Notes: generated by a model from the sequence alone, not told the origin. A stretch of 64,000 bases of DNA from Paenibacillus sp. ACRRY (GCF_022346995.1 NZ_JAKRNM010000001.1:1054001-1118000); one strand, 5' to 3'; numbered from the stretch's first letter, positions 44,532 to 53,265 are shown. Translations and numbers: made by a program.

Positions 44532-45368
44532 TTATCCTTTGGTCGCGCCGGCAGAGATCCCCTTTACGAAGTATCTTTGCAGAGCAACAAAAACGATCAG
44601 TACAGGTACAACCGACAAGGCAGTTCCGGCAAATATCATATCCCATCTGGAGGAAAACTCACCGATATAGCGGTAAATTTCGACAACCATGGTTTTGGGC
44701 TCACCTGAAGGAAGAACGAGCATTGGCATGAGAAAATCGTTCCAGATACCCAAGCCGTTTAGAATAATCATACTGGCCGTAACCGGTCCGAGCAGCGGGA
44801 ATACAATTCTCCAGAATATGCTGTAACGACTGCATCCGTCAATTTCTGCCGCTTCTTCAATCTCCTTTGGTATCCCTTTGACAAAGCTGGTGTATAACAG
44901 GCAACCAAATCCAATAGCTCCTGCGATATAAACCAATATCGGACCAGCGAGACTGCCATAGAGGCCCAGCATTTTTAATTCTTTAAATAACGGAATCATG
45001 TATGCCTGAAATGGAATCATCATCCCTGCCAAGAAGTAGAGAAATACAAAATTCGTCCATCTGGCATTTCTCCTTTCAATGGCATAGCCAGCCATAGGAA
45101 TGATCAATATCTGCATCACAATGGAGACTACGGTCAGGATCAGGCTATTCAGGATCGCCCTCGGGAACTCTGTTTCAGTCAACAGATACTTGAAATTCTC
45201 AAGATACAACGAAGTTGGAAATGAGAGCGCATTGCGCATGATTTCACCATTGCTTTTGAAGGCAGACATTAAATTAAAGAAGATGGGAAAGAAGAAAAGG
45301 ATAGCGAATATCAGAATAACGACGAAGAGCATGACATCCGTTGTTTTTTTGCGTGTCTGCATACTCAT
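44532..45368 (-). CDS. Sugar ABC transporter permease, MalG type (module 2)
   Basis: A 278-residue membrane protein with about six helices. The EAA loop appears as EIEEAAEIDGCSRYSIFWRIVFPLLGP, by its motif E-E-A-A-E-I-D-G near residue 188. It forms the channel with the MalF-type protein encoded 1 nt upstream. GGAGGT lies within the end of the preceding gene. Last gene of the operon; the terminator at 44420-44470 follows about 60 nt later. Confidence 0.93.
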   Translation of the reverse strand: MSMQTRKKTTDVMLFVVILIFAILFFFPIFFNLMSAFKSNGEIMRNALSFPTSLYLENFKYLLTETEFPRAILNSLILTVVSIVMQILIIPMAGYAIERRNARWTNFVFLYFLAGMMIPFQAYMIPLFKELKMLGLYGSLAGPILVYIAGAIGFGCLLYTSFVKGIPKEIEEAAEIDGCSRYSIFWRIVFPLLGPVTASMIILNGLGIWNDFLMPMLVLPSGEPKTMVVEIYRYIGEFSSRWDMIFAGTALSVVPVLIVFVALQRYFVKGISAGATKG

Positions 45369-45369
45369 G

Positions 45370-46305
45370 TTAATACTGCACCTCCCGCTTGCGAAGGATT
45401 TTCACTTGAATCACGGTGATAACTAGAATAATCACAAATAGCACCATGGCAAGAGCTGTCCCGAAGCCCTGTCTTAATTCCCCGAATCCAACTTTGTAGA
45501 TGATATAAGTCAATGTTTCTGTTGCGAAACCTGGTCCTCCATCGGTCATTACGGCAATTTGATCGAATATTTTCAGCGCGCTAATCATCGAAAGAACCAT
45601 ACATACGGTAAGGGACCCTGCAAGCAGTGGAAAGGTAATGAATCGAAATTGCTGCCAGCCATTTGCACCGTCTATATTGGCTGCTTCGGACAATTCTGCG
45701 GGAATACTCTGAAGTCCGGCCAAATAAATGATCATATAGTAACCTGCCCCCTTCCATACGGTTGACAGGATCACGGACAGCATAGCGTATTTCGGATCTC
45801 CCAACCAATCCACTGTCCAACTTCCGAGTCCAATTTGGTTCAGAATTTGATTTACCACACCAAAGTTGTAATTCAGGATCATCGCCCAAACGAAGCCCAT
45901 TACAATTCCGCTCAGTAAGGTAGGAAAGTAAAATATGCTCCGAAACAAATTTTTGAACCAACGGACTTTATCCACCATGAGGGCCATGGCGATCGCAGCG
46001 ATATTTTCCAGAACAACCAGACTCACCGTCATGATAAGCGTATTTTTCAGGGCATTATGAACCCTCGGGCTGCTCCATATCTCAATAAAATTGGCAAAGC
46101 CGATATAGCGGATATCATCACTTATGCCATCCCAGGAGGTAAAGCTTAGATATGCACTCCCCAGAGTAGGCACAATAACAAATAGCGTGTACAGAATTAA
46201 TGACGGAAGTATAAAAACAACAGCAAAAGCATGATGCTTTTTCTTCCGTTTACGAGCGGATGCAGCTGCCAAAGTTGCTTTCTCCGTTGATGCAGGTATT
46301 CCCAT
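45370..46305 (-). CDS. Sugar ABC transporter permease, MalF type (module 2)
   Basis: A 311-residue membrane protein with a basic N-terminus (ARKRKKKH) and about six helices. The EAA loop is present as LSEAANIDGANGWQQF (about 205-220). I place the start at the ATG at 46305, which has AAGGAG 8 nt upstream; the open frame extends to 46356 without a ribosome site. It is the middle gene of the operon binding protein-MalF-MalG. As in module 1, no ATPase gene is present. Confidence 0.93.
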   Translation of the reverse strand: MGIPASTEKATLAAASARKRKKKHHAFAVVFILPSLILYTLFVIVPTLGSAYLSFTSWDGISDDIRYIGFANFIEIWSSPRVHNALKNTLIMTVSLVVLENIAAIAMALMVDKVRWFKNLFRSIFYFPTLLSGIVMGFVWAMILNYNFGVVNQILNQIGLGSWTVDWLGDPKYAMLSVILSTVWKGAGYYMIIYLAGLQSIPAELSEAANIDGANGWQQFRFITFPLLAGSLTVCMVLSMISALKIFDQIAVMTDGGPGFATETLTYIIYKVGFGELRQGFGTALAMVLFVIILVITVIQVKILRKREVQY

Positions 46306-46365
46306 TTCATATACTCCTTCCTTATCCAAGGAGATCCACCGAGCAGCGGTCCCCATGAATTAGTT

Positions 46366-47682
46366 TTACATCGAATTCGCCTTGACCTGGTTATCGTATT
46401 CCGCATCAACCTGTTCCATATACGTTTTCACATCACCATCATTAAGGACCATTTCCTGCAGCTTTTTATAGAACCAGTTTCGAAATTGTGGCGGGATTAA
46501 GTTCTCTCCCCACCAATTGTTAATCGCCAAGGACTTCGTTACATTCGGATCTGACATCAGATCAAGGGCCGTCTGCATCGCTTCTCCGGTTTCATATGTC
46601 ACTTCTGCTTGAGTAGATGGGATTCCGTTAACACTAGCAAGATACTGAGAATACTGCTCTGGCTCGAAGAAGAAACGAATGAACTCCTTGATGGCTTCTG
46701 TCTTTTTCGGATCCTTAGCTGCCTCAGCAGAAAGTGTCCATCCGGCAGGTGATGGAAGTCCGATCACATTCACGTGACCCTCCCGGTCCGGAACCGCATA
46801 GAAACCATATTCAAAGCTTGGATCTGCTTCTTCGATCTGTGAGAACATCCAAGTACCCGAGTATAGTTGTGCCGCCTTTCCTGTAATTAGAAAAGAAGCT
46901 GTTTGGTTATCAGGAGTACTTAGCCAACCTTTGTCTACATAATTTTGGAACAACTCTTTGTAATCCGTCATCGCCTGCACGACGTTTTCATCTGCGAAGC
47001 TGACAGCTTGCTCTGTCTTTTTGGAATTCCATTCTGGATCTTTCGCATATACCTCATCAATCAGAAACTTATTCACCCAGAATCCCATATGAAATATATC
47101 TTTGCCTCCAACAACGATCGGAGTTATACCGGAGACCTTCAGTTTTTCCTGGATAGCAATGAATTCGTCATACGTTTTGGGGAGCTCAGTAATCCCCGCA
47201 TCGGCGTATGCCTTTTTGCTGTATATAATCCCTTGAGGCACATTATTGGCTATAGGTGCATTCCAGATTTTCCCGTCAACCTCAGGTGGTGAATCAAATA
47301 GTTCAATTAGGTCAGAAGGAAGTTCCACGATTTTACCTGCATCCGCAAAAACCTCTGTATCCCTCATCTCAACAAGGTCAGGGAACTCGCCGACTGCATC
47401 CTTTGTTTTCAACCAGTCCAGGTAGGAATTGCTTGTGTTCTCGCTCATATCCTTAATTTCAATACTTGGATTCGCCTCCGTGAATCTTTTGATGGAATCA
47501 GCAATCGCCTTTTTGGCAGCAGGATCACCTGAAGCATACCCAATGGTGAAACTTACTTTGTCACTGCTGTTCGTTGACCCGTTTTCATCGGAATTCGGAC
47601 TACTGCTTGTGCTGCAAGCGCCTAAGGTCATAGTCACTGCGAGCAACAAAGCCGACAACTTGAATTTTGATTTGTTCAGCAT
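46366..47682 (-). CDS. Extracellular sugar-binding lipoprotein (module 2)
   Basis: A 438-residue family 1 solute-binding protein. Signal peptide with lipobox T-L-G-A-C, Cys23 lipidated, then a Ser/Asn-rich linker. The mature part has GKAAQLYSGTWMFSQIEE, the usual hinge-region motif, and EFIRFFFEPEQYSQYL near the end. The ATG at 47682 follows AAAGGAG. It would deliver an oligosaccharide to the two permeases; the GH88 enzyme of the same module suggests an unsaturated uronyl oligosaccharide. Its promoter shares a conserved block with the GH88 gene. Confidence 0.93.
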   Translation of the reverse strand: MLNKSKFKLSALLLAVTMTLGACSTSSSPNSDENGSTNSSDKVSFTIGYASGDPAAKKAIADSIKRFTEANPSIEIKDMSENTSNSYLDWLKTKDAVGEFPDLVEMRDTEVFADAGKIVELPSDLIELFDSPPEVDGKIWNAPIANNVPQGIIYSKKAYADAGITELPKTYDEFIAIQEKLKVSGITPIVVGGKDIFHMGFWVNKFLIDEVYAKDPEWNSKKTEQAVSFADENVVQAMTDYKELFQNYVDKGWLSTPDNQTASFLITGKAAQLYSGTWMFSQIEEADPSFEYGFYAVPDREGHVNVIGLPSPAGWTLSAEAAKDPKKTEAIKEFIRFFFEPEQYSQYLASVNGIPSTQAEVTYETGEAMQTALDLMSDPNVTKSLAINNWWGENLIPPQFRNWFYKKLQEMVLNDGDVKTYMEQVDAEYDNQVKANSM

Positions 47683-47736
47683 ATCGTACAAAACTCCTTT
47701 CCATATCAACAAAGTTAAAATCAGCTTTCCCTTACA

Positions 47737-47750
47737 GGTAAGCGTTTTCG
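47737..47750 (-). promoter_or_regulatory. Degenerate cre-like sequence before the module-2 binding-protein gene
   Basis: The minus-strand sequence CGAAAACGCTTACC fits the cre core TGNAARCGNWWWCA except at the first and last bases. It lies between the -10 element and the start codon, where CcpA could block transcription. With two mismatches it is only suggestive. Confidence 0.4.
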
Positions 47751-47755
47751 TATCT

Positions 47756-47822
47756 AGAATAGCATTGCCTGGTTTTTGTTTGTATGAACTTTTTAAAGCC
47801 TCATGTGCTGTAAATTTAAGAA
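47756..47822 (-). promoter_or_regulatory. Promoter with module-2 conserved block (binding-protein operon)
   Basis: An extended -10 TGC-TATTCT (hexamer 47756-47761) lies on the minus strand. A 46-nt block (47777-47822) begins 16 nt upstream and matches the block at 52740-52785 at 39 of 46 positions without gaps. The block reaches the T-run of the kinase terminator. It has no consensus -35, as expected for an activator-dependent promoter. Confidence 0.8.
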
Positions 47823-47854
47823 TAAAAAAAGAGCGGACAAGATCATTCGCTCTT
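47821..47854 (-). terminator. Terminator after the module-2 kinase gene
   Basis: AAGAGCG (47848-47854 on the minus strand) pairs with CGCTCTT (47829-47835) around a 12-nt loop, followed by seven T. It separates the regulator-kinase transcript from the transport operon. Confidence 0.85.
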
Positions 47855-47863
47855 AAAGTGGCG

Positions 47864-49603
47864 CTATTCAGGAACAGGAAAGCTGAGCAGCACTGACGTC
47901 CCGATATTTTCCTGACTGCTCACAGAGAGGCCATAATTTTCTCCATACATCGATCGGATTCTTTCATGTACATTTTTCAGCCCCACTGATCTGTTATGCG
48001 GATTGACCGTGTACAGACCTTCATTAATGCTTTTCAGTTTTTCTTCGCTTATGCCTATACCATTATCATAAATAACAATGACCAGATTCTGCTCTTGCTT
48101 CTCTATCGTTACCCCAACCGTCCCTTTTTTCCTTTCACGAAGTCCATGCTGAATGGCATTTTCGACGATAGGCTGCAAACATAATTTCAAGATCGGCCAT
48201 TCCATTTGTACGTTAGGGGCAATGTCACATTGCAGTACATATCTGTTTTCATAACGAATGGAGATGATGTAGAAATAATCATGCAGATGTTCAACTTCTC
48301 TCCATAGACTTACACGATCTTCTCCGTAATCAATGACATATTTCAGTTGATTGGATAAGGAATGAATCATGTCAGCGACTTCTTCAGCATCCTTATCTAC
48401 TGCATTCATGCGAATCACTTCTAGTGTGTTATACAGGTAGTGCGGTCTAATTTGACTTTTTAGTGCGTTTAGCTCGGTCTGCTTTTGTTTGATCTGAGCG
48501 ACATAAGCTTCATCAATGTGTACTTGCAACCGCTCAACCATTCGATTGAATCCATGGGTCAGTCTGCCTATTTCATCATTGCTGGTTACAGGGAGTCTGG
48601 CATTCAGCTTCCCGGACTCCACTACAGCCATTTGCTGAATCAACTTGCGAATAGGTGCCGCGAGCCGGCGTGAAAACCATGCCCCCATAACCATTAACAC
48701 AATGGTGCAAATGAGGATGGCCAGATATACGGTAGCCCTGGCGGAGAAAAGCTGTTCAAACAACCCGGCTCGATGAATAATTGCAACCAATTGACCATGA
48801 ATAAAAGGGATGTCTTCCCGGAGCACCAGCATTTCGGTATCCTTACTTTTGGAGATGAATTCATCCAGTGTCCTATCCTTTTGGTTGCTGAAATACATCT
48901 CATTCTGATCATTGAGCAGAACTAGTTCATCCTGAGTACCGAGGGAAACCTCATTCAGAAATTGCTGGAACATGGTGGTATCGACGTCCAGGAAGAGCGT
49001 ACCAACCACTTTAGGTTCCCGTGTTAGGCGTCCGGAGGTATCAATCAGATTACGTGCAAGCGTAAATACTTCGCGTTTGGAACCAGTAAAGTAATCATCC
49101 TTATGCGTCGGAATAAGCGAGGCTTTTGAAGGCTGGCTTCTCATCGTTTCTTTCCATTCATGAACCGGAAGTGTATCCTCTGTCAGGCCTCTATTCTCTC
49201 TTTCTTGAGAGTAGATTTTGCCGTCTGACGACCTCATAAAATAAGCAGCTGAGATATAATTGTCGCTAAACACTAATGTCTTCAGAAACGAGTCGATGGG
49301 AATTGAATTGATCTGTTCCAGCTCATTGACATTGAACGTTTGATTTTGATTTATGTTTTCGGCCAAACCCTCGTAGCGTACGTTATACATGAGCTTGGAA
49401 ATATCATTATATTGCTGAAATGCTGAGTTCAGATTGTAACTCATATACATAATCATCTGCTGTTGATTACTTGTAGTGTACCGTTCCACATAGCTTGAGA
49501 ATATTTGCACGGAGAAATAGCTTAGCGCAAAGAGTGGGATTAACCCCACCAAAATAAAGGAAGCTGAGAATTTGACAAATATGCTTTTGGTCAAGAAACG
49601 CAT
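47864..49603 (-). CDS. Two-component sensor histidine kinase, YesM family (module 2)
   Basis: A 579-residue membrane kinase. Helix 1 (about 12-35), an extracellular sensor region (about 36-285), helix 2 (about 290-310), HAMP (about 311-363, RRLAAPIRKLIQQM), His_kinase with phospho-accepting His388 in IRPHYLYNTLE, and HATPase with N-box CLQPIVENAIQHGL and G-box YDNGIGIS. It follows its response regulator by 23 nt. It senses an extracellular sugar signal and signals to the YesN-type protein. Confidence 0.95.
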   Translation of the reverse strand: MRFLTKSIFVKFSASFILVGLIPLFALSYFSVQIFSSYVERYTTSNQQQMIMYMSYNLNSAFQQYNDISKLMYNVRYEGLAENINQNQTFNVNELEQINSIPIDSFLKTLVFSDNYISAAYFMRSSDGKIYSQERENRGLTEDTLPVHEWKETMRSQPSKASLIPTHKDDYFTGSKREVFTLARNLIDTSGRLTREPKVVGTLFLDVDTTMFQQFLNEVSLGTQDELVLLNDQNEMYFSNQKDRTLDEFISKSKDTEMLVLREDIPFIHGQLVAIIHRAGLFEQLFSARATVYLAILICTIVLMVMGAWFSRRLAAPIRKLIQQMAVVESGKLNARLPVTSNDEIGRLTHGFNRMVERLQVHIDEAYVAQIKQKQTELNALKSQIRPHYLYNTLEVIRMNAVDKDAEEVADMIHSLSNQLKYVIDYGEDRVSLWREVEHLHDYFYIISIRYENRYVLQCDIAPNVQMEWPILKLCLQPIVENAIQHGLRERKKGTVGVTIEKQEQNLVIVIYDNGIGISEEKLKSINEGLYTVNPHNRSVGLKNVHERIRSMYGENYGLSVSSQENIGTSVLLSFPVPE

Positions 49604-49626
49604 GAAGGAAACACCTTCTTTATTGG

Positions 49627-51228
49627 TTATGTTTCAAACTGGCGGAAGGACTGCCTATAGTCTTGCGGCACCTTTCCATATTTTTTCTTGAACATATCAC
49701 TAAAATGCCTTACGTTGTTGTAGCCTACACGGTCGGCAATCTCATAAACCATAAGTTCCGTCTCCATAAGCAGCTTTAGTGCGTGGCTCATACGCACTTC
49801 TGTGACATAATTTTTAAAATTTTGGCCGGTGTGCTTTTTGAAGAAACTGCTGAAATAGTAGGGGTTCATATAGACCAGGGCCGCCATGGATTCCAGGGAG
49901 ATGTTACTGTCATAGTTTTCTTCTATATACGATTTGACTTTCGTAAGCAATGCTCGTTCTTTCCCAGGCACCCTACCCGCAAGGCGCTGCTGCATTTCCA
50001 TTAATACCGCTTCGACCTCTTGAGCAACCTCTGCATAAGAGAGACAATCCGTGAATTTTTCAAGCAAGCCTTGTTGGTATTCCTCTAACTCTCCGCCGAA
50101 TTTCTCCAATTCCTGAATCAACGTCAAAACTGCATTGTATACTCCTGTCAGCGCGAGGCTTTTGTTGTTGCCCACTTGTATCCTGATTTGATCAAGGAGT
50201 TCCTTAATCAACGGTTCGATCTTCTCTCGCTCCATAGCGGTTAATGCTTTTGCTAAATGGGATTGAAGAACGGTTATGGACCTGTTTTCTTTATTTACTT
50301 CCGTCGCTGCTTCTCCAAAACGAATAACTTGATTGGATCCCACAAAAAATTTTCTGTTAAGCGCTTTCAACGACTCGCGGTATGTTTCTTCTGCTTTCTC
50401 AATACCTTCCTTGCTCGTACCAACTCCGCACGAGACACTTAGCTTCAAATATTGCTGAATCTTATGGCGAAGGTCTTGTGCCAATTGAAGAGGATAGTCT
50501 TTCTCCTCATGCTGAACCAGTATCGTAAATAATCCTTCCTTTTGAACTAGCAAACCATTTCCCTTCATCGATTCCTGACCCAATGTCTCTCGAATAATGT
50601 TGGACACTGCAAAGTTCACCAAATGACGCTCACGCTCTTCCCACCGGGAGGTGACGACATAATCGTCCATTTCCAATACACAAACGGTAATAAAACGGCT
50701 AACTACGATGACACCCAATTGTGTCAAGTCAGCTATGGTATTCGTATCACCGTCCATTAATCCGTCAAGAAGCTGCTCAATGGTATTAACTCGATTTTTT
50801 TCCTCATAGTAATTTAACATCTTTTTGTTTCGTTCACCGTCCGATGTTTCGCGGATCATGGAAACGGCTTTCCCAACTACCCTCTCCAGCTGAACTTTGT
50901 TTATTGGCTTTACCAGATAATCCAGTGCTCCTAACTGAATCGCTTGACGGGCATATCCAAACTCTTGAAAAGCACTAATAAATATAACCTTGCCGCTGTA
51001 TCCCTGTTCATTCAACTCCGTAATTACTTCTATCCCACTTCCACCTGGCATACTGATATCACTAATAATAAGTTGGGGATTATGTCTGGCTATCAGATCT
51101 CGTAGTTCGGTCCCATCATTAGCTTCAGCCACAATCCGAATTCCAAGCTGTTCCCAGGATATCAGTTTTTTTAGCCCACGCAATATGATAGGTTCATCAT
51201 CTGCGAGTAATAGTTTTATGTATTGCAT
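49627..51228 (-). CDS. Response regulator with AraC-type DNA-binding domain, YesN family (module 2)
   Basis: A 533-residue regulator. Receiver domain 1-120 with D10-D11 pocket, phospho-acceptor Asp57 (LIISDISMP) and Lys in LVKPINK. A middle region of about 280 residues, as in other YesN proteins, is followed by the AraC double helix-turn-helix (about 430-530, ISLESMAALVYMNPYYFSSFF and IADRVGYNNVRHFSDMFKK). AAGGAGGG lies 7 nt before the ATG. Likely targets are the promoters at 47756-47822 and 52719-52785. Confidence 0.94.
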   Translation of the reverse strand: MQYIKLLLADDEPIILRGLKKLISWEQLGIRIVAEANDGTELRDLIARHNPQLIISDISMPGGSGIEVITELNEQGYSGKVIFISAFQEFGYARQAIQLGALDYLVKPINKVQLERVVGKAVSMIRETSDGERNKKMLNYYEEKNRVNTIEQLLDGLMDGDTNTIADLTQLGVIVVSRFITVCVLEMDDYVVTSRWEERERHLVNFAVSNIIRETLGQESMKGNGLLVQKEGLFTILVQHEEKDYPLQLAQDLRHKIQQYLKLSVSCGVGTSKEGIEKAEETYRESLKALNRKFFVGSNQVIRFGEAATEVNKENRSITVLQSHLAKALTAMEREKIEPLIKELLDQIRIQVGNNKSLALTGVYNAVLTLIQELEKFGGELEEYQQGLLEKFTDCLSYAEVAQEVEAVLMEMQQRLAGRVPGKERALLTKVKSYIEENYDSNISLESMAALVYMNPYYFSSFFKKHTGQNFKNYVTEVRMSHALKLLMETELMVYEIADRVGYNNVRHFSDMFKKKYGKVPQDYRQSFRQFET

Positions 51229-51413
51229 ACAATCACCCTCCTTAACTCAGCTGAAAATGAACAACTCAACTCTTCATATAGAACATAGGGGTCCAACCTA
51301 AACTTCGCATCTTATCCCAAAATGAATAGAAGCACACAGAAGAAGATATGATCTTATTGCATCTCATTGTACGTTTTTTTCAGCATTTGTGCTGCACAAT
51401 TTTCACACGTCGA

Positions 51414-51419
51414 TTATAC
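51414..51419 (-). promoter_or_regulatory. -10 element of the module-2 regulator-kinase operon
   Basis: A perfect TATAAT on the minus strand, preceded by GTTG and without a clear -35. It lies about 186 nt before the regulator start codon. No gene is seen in 51229-51498. Confidence 0.45.
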
Positions 51420-51441
51420 AACGATTGTGTTCCAGTCATAT

Positions 51442-51478
51442 GAAACAACCCACGACTTGATCGGTAGTGGGTTGTTTC
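51442..51478. terminator. Terminator after the GH88 gene
   Basis: A 12-bp perfect stem: GAAACAACCCAC (51442-51453) with GTGGGTTGTTTC (51467-51478). It lies 20 nt after the GH88 stop codon on the minus strand. Confidence 0.85.
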
Positions 51479-51498
51479 TCTACATTATCGTTATCAAT

Positions 51499-52656
51499 CT
51501 ACCAAATATATAAATCCGTACCTTTTAGTTTAAATATCGCTTCAATAAAAAAATAATCTCCATAAATGATAGACTGATGGTGACTTTTGGCGTGATAAGC
51601 TGCCGAACCGTTTTGGAGAATACAATCGCAGCCGGGAGTCCAATCGGTCCGTAACTGATCAAGCGTTAGTAACAGCTTCAGCGCTGCATCCTGATATAAC
51701 TGTTTCTCGTGAGTTCCAACAACTTTGGCGATCTCAATCAAGCCACAGGCCGCGATGGCCGCTGCCGTTGAATCCTCCAGTACAGGCCCTTTAGGCTGCC
51801 TAAAATCAATAGGAATGATTCCGTGTTCAGGGATGTTCGCGATAAAATAATGAGCTACTTGTTTAGCCGTATCCAGATACTCTTCTTTTTGCGTCCAGTT
51901 GTAGCTCATCATAAAACCGTACAATGCCCAACTCTGTCCCCGTGTCCAAGAAGAACCTTCCTCGTATCCCTGTCCTCCATAGGTTTTGACGACCCCACCC
52001 ACCGCCGGATCCAATTCAACAATATGGTTAACCGAACCGTCTGGTCTTACAAAGCTATTCATGGTGGTATCGGCATGTTTCATCGCAATGTGCTGAAAAC
52101 GCGGATCTCCTGTTTCCTTGGAGGCCCAATATAAGAGTGGTATGTTAAGCATACAGTCAATGATCGCCCATCCCCTTGTGTCTTCGCCCTCAATATCATT
52201 CCAGGCTCGGATGAATTCCCCTGCCGGATTGTACCGGCCAGCAAGTAGATTGGCGGCATGCAGGGCCCTATTGCGCGAATCTGGATTCCCGGTAAGTTTG
52301 TAATTGGCGACACTAGTCGGCAGCCACATAAACCCTACGTCATGGTGCAGCCCATCAAACTCTAGAAAGCAGCTATCTAATTTTACTTCAGAGATTTCAG
52401 CAATTTGTTTGTATTTTGGTTCCCCGGTTGCATTAAACAACTGCCACATCATGCCTCCCCAGAATCCATTCGTCCACCAACATATTCCGTCGTCAGCTGA
52501 ACAGGTTGGATTATGGACTGATCTGTCATCATGTTCACCATCAATGGTCGTATATGGGATTTTGTTTTTGGATTTAACACTGACCCAATCCATTTTTGCC
52601 GTGATTTTGTCTACAACGTGATTTACCCATTCCGTTTTGTCGTCTAATGTAAGCAT
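51499..52656 (-). CDS. Unsaturated glucuronyl hydrolase, GH88 family
   Basis: A 385-residue alpha6/alpha6-barrel enzyme without signal peptide, hence cytoplasmic. The family motifs are in order: WWTNGFWGGMMWQLF, HHDVGFMWLPTSV (Asp near residue 107, aligned with the nucleotide-independent hydration Asp88 of the GL1 enzyme), AWNDIEGEDTRGWAIID (catalytic Asp149 region) and SSWTRGQSWALYGF. The enzyme hydrates unsaturated uronyl ends produced by polysaccharide lyases. The ATG at 52656 has AAGGA 7 nt upstream. It belongs to module 2 by position and by the shared promoter block. Confidence 0.92.
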   Translation of the reverse strand: MLTLDDKTEWVNHVVDKITAKMDWVSVKSKNKIPYTTIDGEHDDRSVHNPTCSADDGICWWTNGFWGGMMWQLFNATGEPKYKQIAEISEVKLDSCFLEFDGLHHDVGFMWLPTSVANYKLTGNPDSRNRALHAANLLAGRYNPAGEFIRAWNDIEGEDTRGWAIIDCMLNIPLLYWASKETGDPRFQHIAMKHADTTMNSFVRPDGSVNHIVELDPAVGGVVKTYGGQGYEEGSSWTRGQSWALYGFMMSYNWTQKEEYLDTAKQVAHYFIANIPEHGIIPIDFRQPKGPVLEDSTAAAIAACGLIEIAKVVGTHEKQLYQDAALKLLLTLDQLRTDWTPGCDCILQNGSAAYHAKSHHQSIIYGDYFFIEAIFKLKGTDLYIW

Positions 52657-52718
52657 ACATCAGTCCTTCTTTCTTCTCGAGAAGTTGTCTTTGCCAATCT
52701 GGTACACATATCGAATTT

Positions 52719-52785
52719 AGAATACCACTCGTCTTGAAATGTCTGTATGCAGTTTTTTAAGCTTCATATGCTATAAATTTAAGAA
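52719..52785 (-). promoter_or_regulatory. Promoter with module-2 conserved block (GH88 gene)
   Basis: An extended -10 TGG-TATTCT (hexamer 52719-52724) lies on the minus strand. The 46-nt block (52740-52785) starts 16 nt upstream and matches the block at 47777-47822 at 39 of 46 positions. The hexamer, the TGN extension and the spacing are identical in both promoters. A perfect 12-bp palindrome CTTCTCGAGAAG (52673-52684) sits in the leader between this promoter and the start codon. Confidence 0.82.
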
Positions 52786-52859
52786 CTACGTAAAGGCGAG
52801 CAAAGTCACCTTTATCCGAAACCACTAATCATATAGATGCATATTTTAGCTCAAGTAGA

Positions 52860-53003
52860 TCAGATTCGTGCTTCAAAATGAAAAAGAGCAGCTGCCCGCT
52901 GCAGCTCCTCTTCATTGATCTCTATTATGTAATGCTTTTTAAGATGAGTACCTTCTTCTTGATAATAATTGCAGTCCCATGGCAATCTATTCTCAGGATT
53001 CAT
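52860..53003 (-). CDS. Tiny protein (47 residues), overlapping the small membrane-protein gene
   Basis: The open frame runs from ATG at 53003 to TGA at 52860. The product begins MNPENRLPWDCNYYQEEG, continues with H-L-K-K-H-Y-I-I-E-I-N-E-E-E-L-Q-R-A-A-A and ends in F-H-F-E-A-R-I. It has no membrane segment; one cysteine is present. Its start overlaps the end of the upstream 37-codon gene by 11 nt, which suggests translational coupling. A terminator hairpin overlaps its last third. I do not recognise the family. The regular composition makes it more likely real than random. Confidence 0.55.
   Translation of the reverse strand: MNPENRLPWDCNYYQEEGTHLKKHYIIEINEEELQRAAALFHFEARI
52880..52911 (-). 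terminator. Terminator of the tiny-gene pair
   Basis: AGAGGAGCTGC pairs with GCAGCTGCTCT (one C-C mismatch) around a 5-nt loop, followed by TTTTTC on the minus strand. It lies inside the 3' part of the 47-codon gene. Confidence 0.7.
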
Positions 53004-53106
53004 TTTTTTGATCCAAGACCTCAACTATTTTTTCAAGCTTCATATAGATCGCACGCAAGTAAACAACAATAAAGAGCAAACCCAAAATTAAGATTATAGC
53101 GAGCAT
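52993..53106 (-). CDS. Tiny membrane protein (37 residues)
   Basis: The open frame runs from ATG at 53106 to TGA at 52993. A hydrophobic helix (M-L-A-I-I-L-I-L-G-L-L-F-I-V-V-Y-L) is followed by an amphipathic charged tail (K-L-E-K-I-V-E-V-L-D-Q-K). The ribosome site GGAGGAGG lies 6 nt before the ATG, as good as any in the window. This strongly supports translation. A -10 TATAAT is at 53167-53172. It is followed by an overlapping 47-codon gene. Family and function are unknown to me; single-helix proteins of this kind often bind a larger membrane partner. Confidence 0.7.
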   Translation of the reverse strand: MLAIILILGLLFIVVYLRAIYMKLEKIVEVLDQKNES

Positions 53107-53229
53107 AAATTACCTCCTCCATTAAATCCTATTAACAAAGTCATGGATAATCCACTTTACACTCTGATTATACATAAAAAGGTAATCCTGTGCAGTTAGC
53201 TACTGTTAGCTCGCTTGCAGTGGTTAAAT

Positions 53230-53265
53230 AAAAAACCGATAAACCCTATCCTCAGGGTCTACCGG
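53230..53265 (-). terminator. Terminator after the GNAT gene
   Basis: ACCGATAAACCCT (53234-53246) pairs with AGGGTCTACCGGT (53253-53265) with a few G-T or mismatched pairs, and six T follow on the minus strand. Confidence 0.8.
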
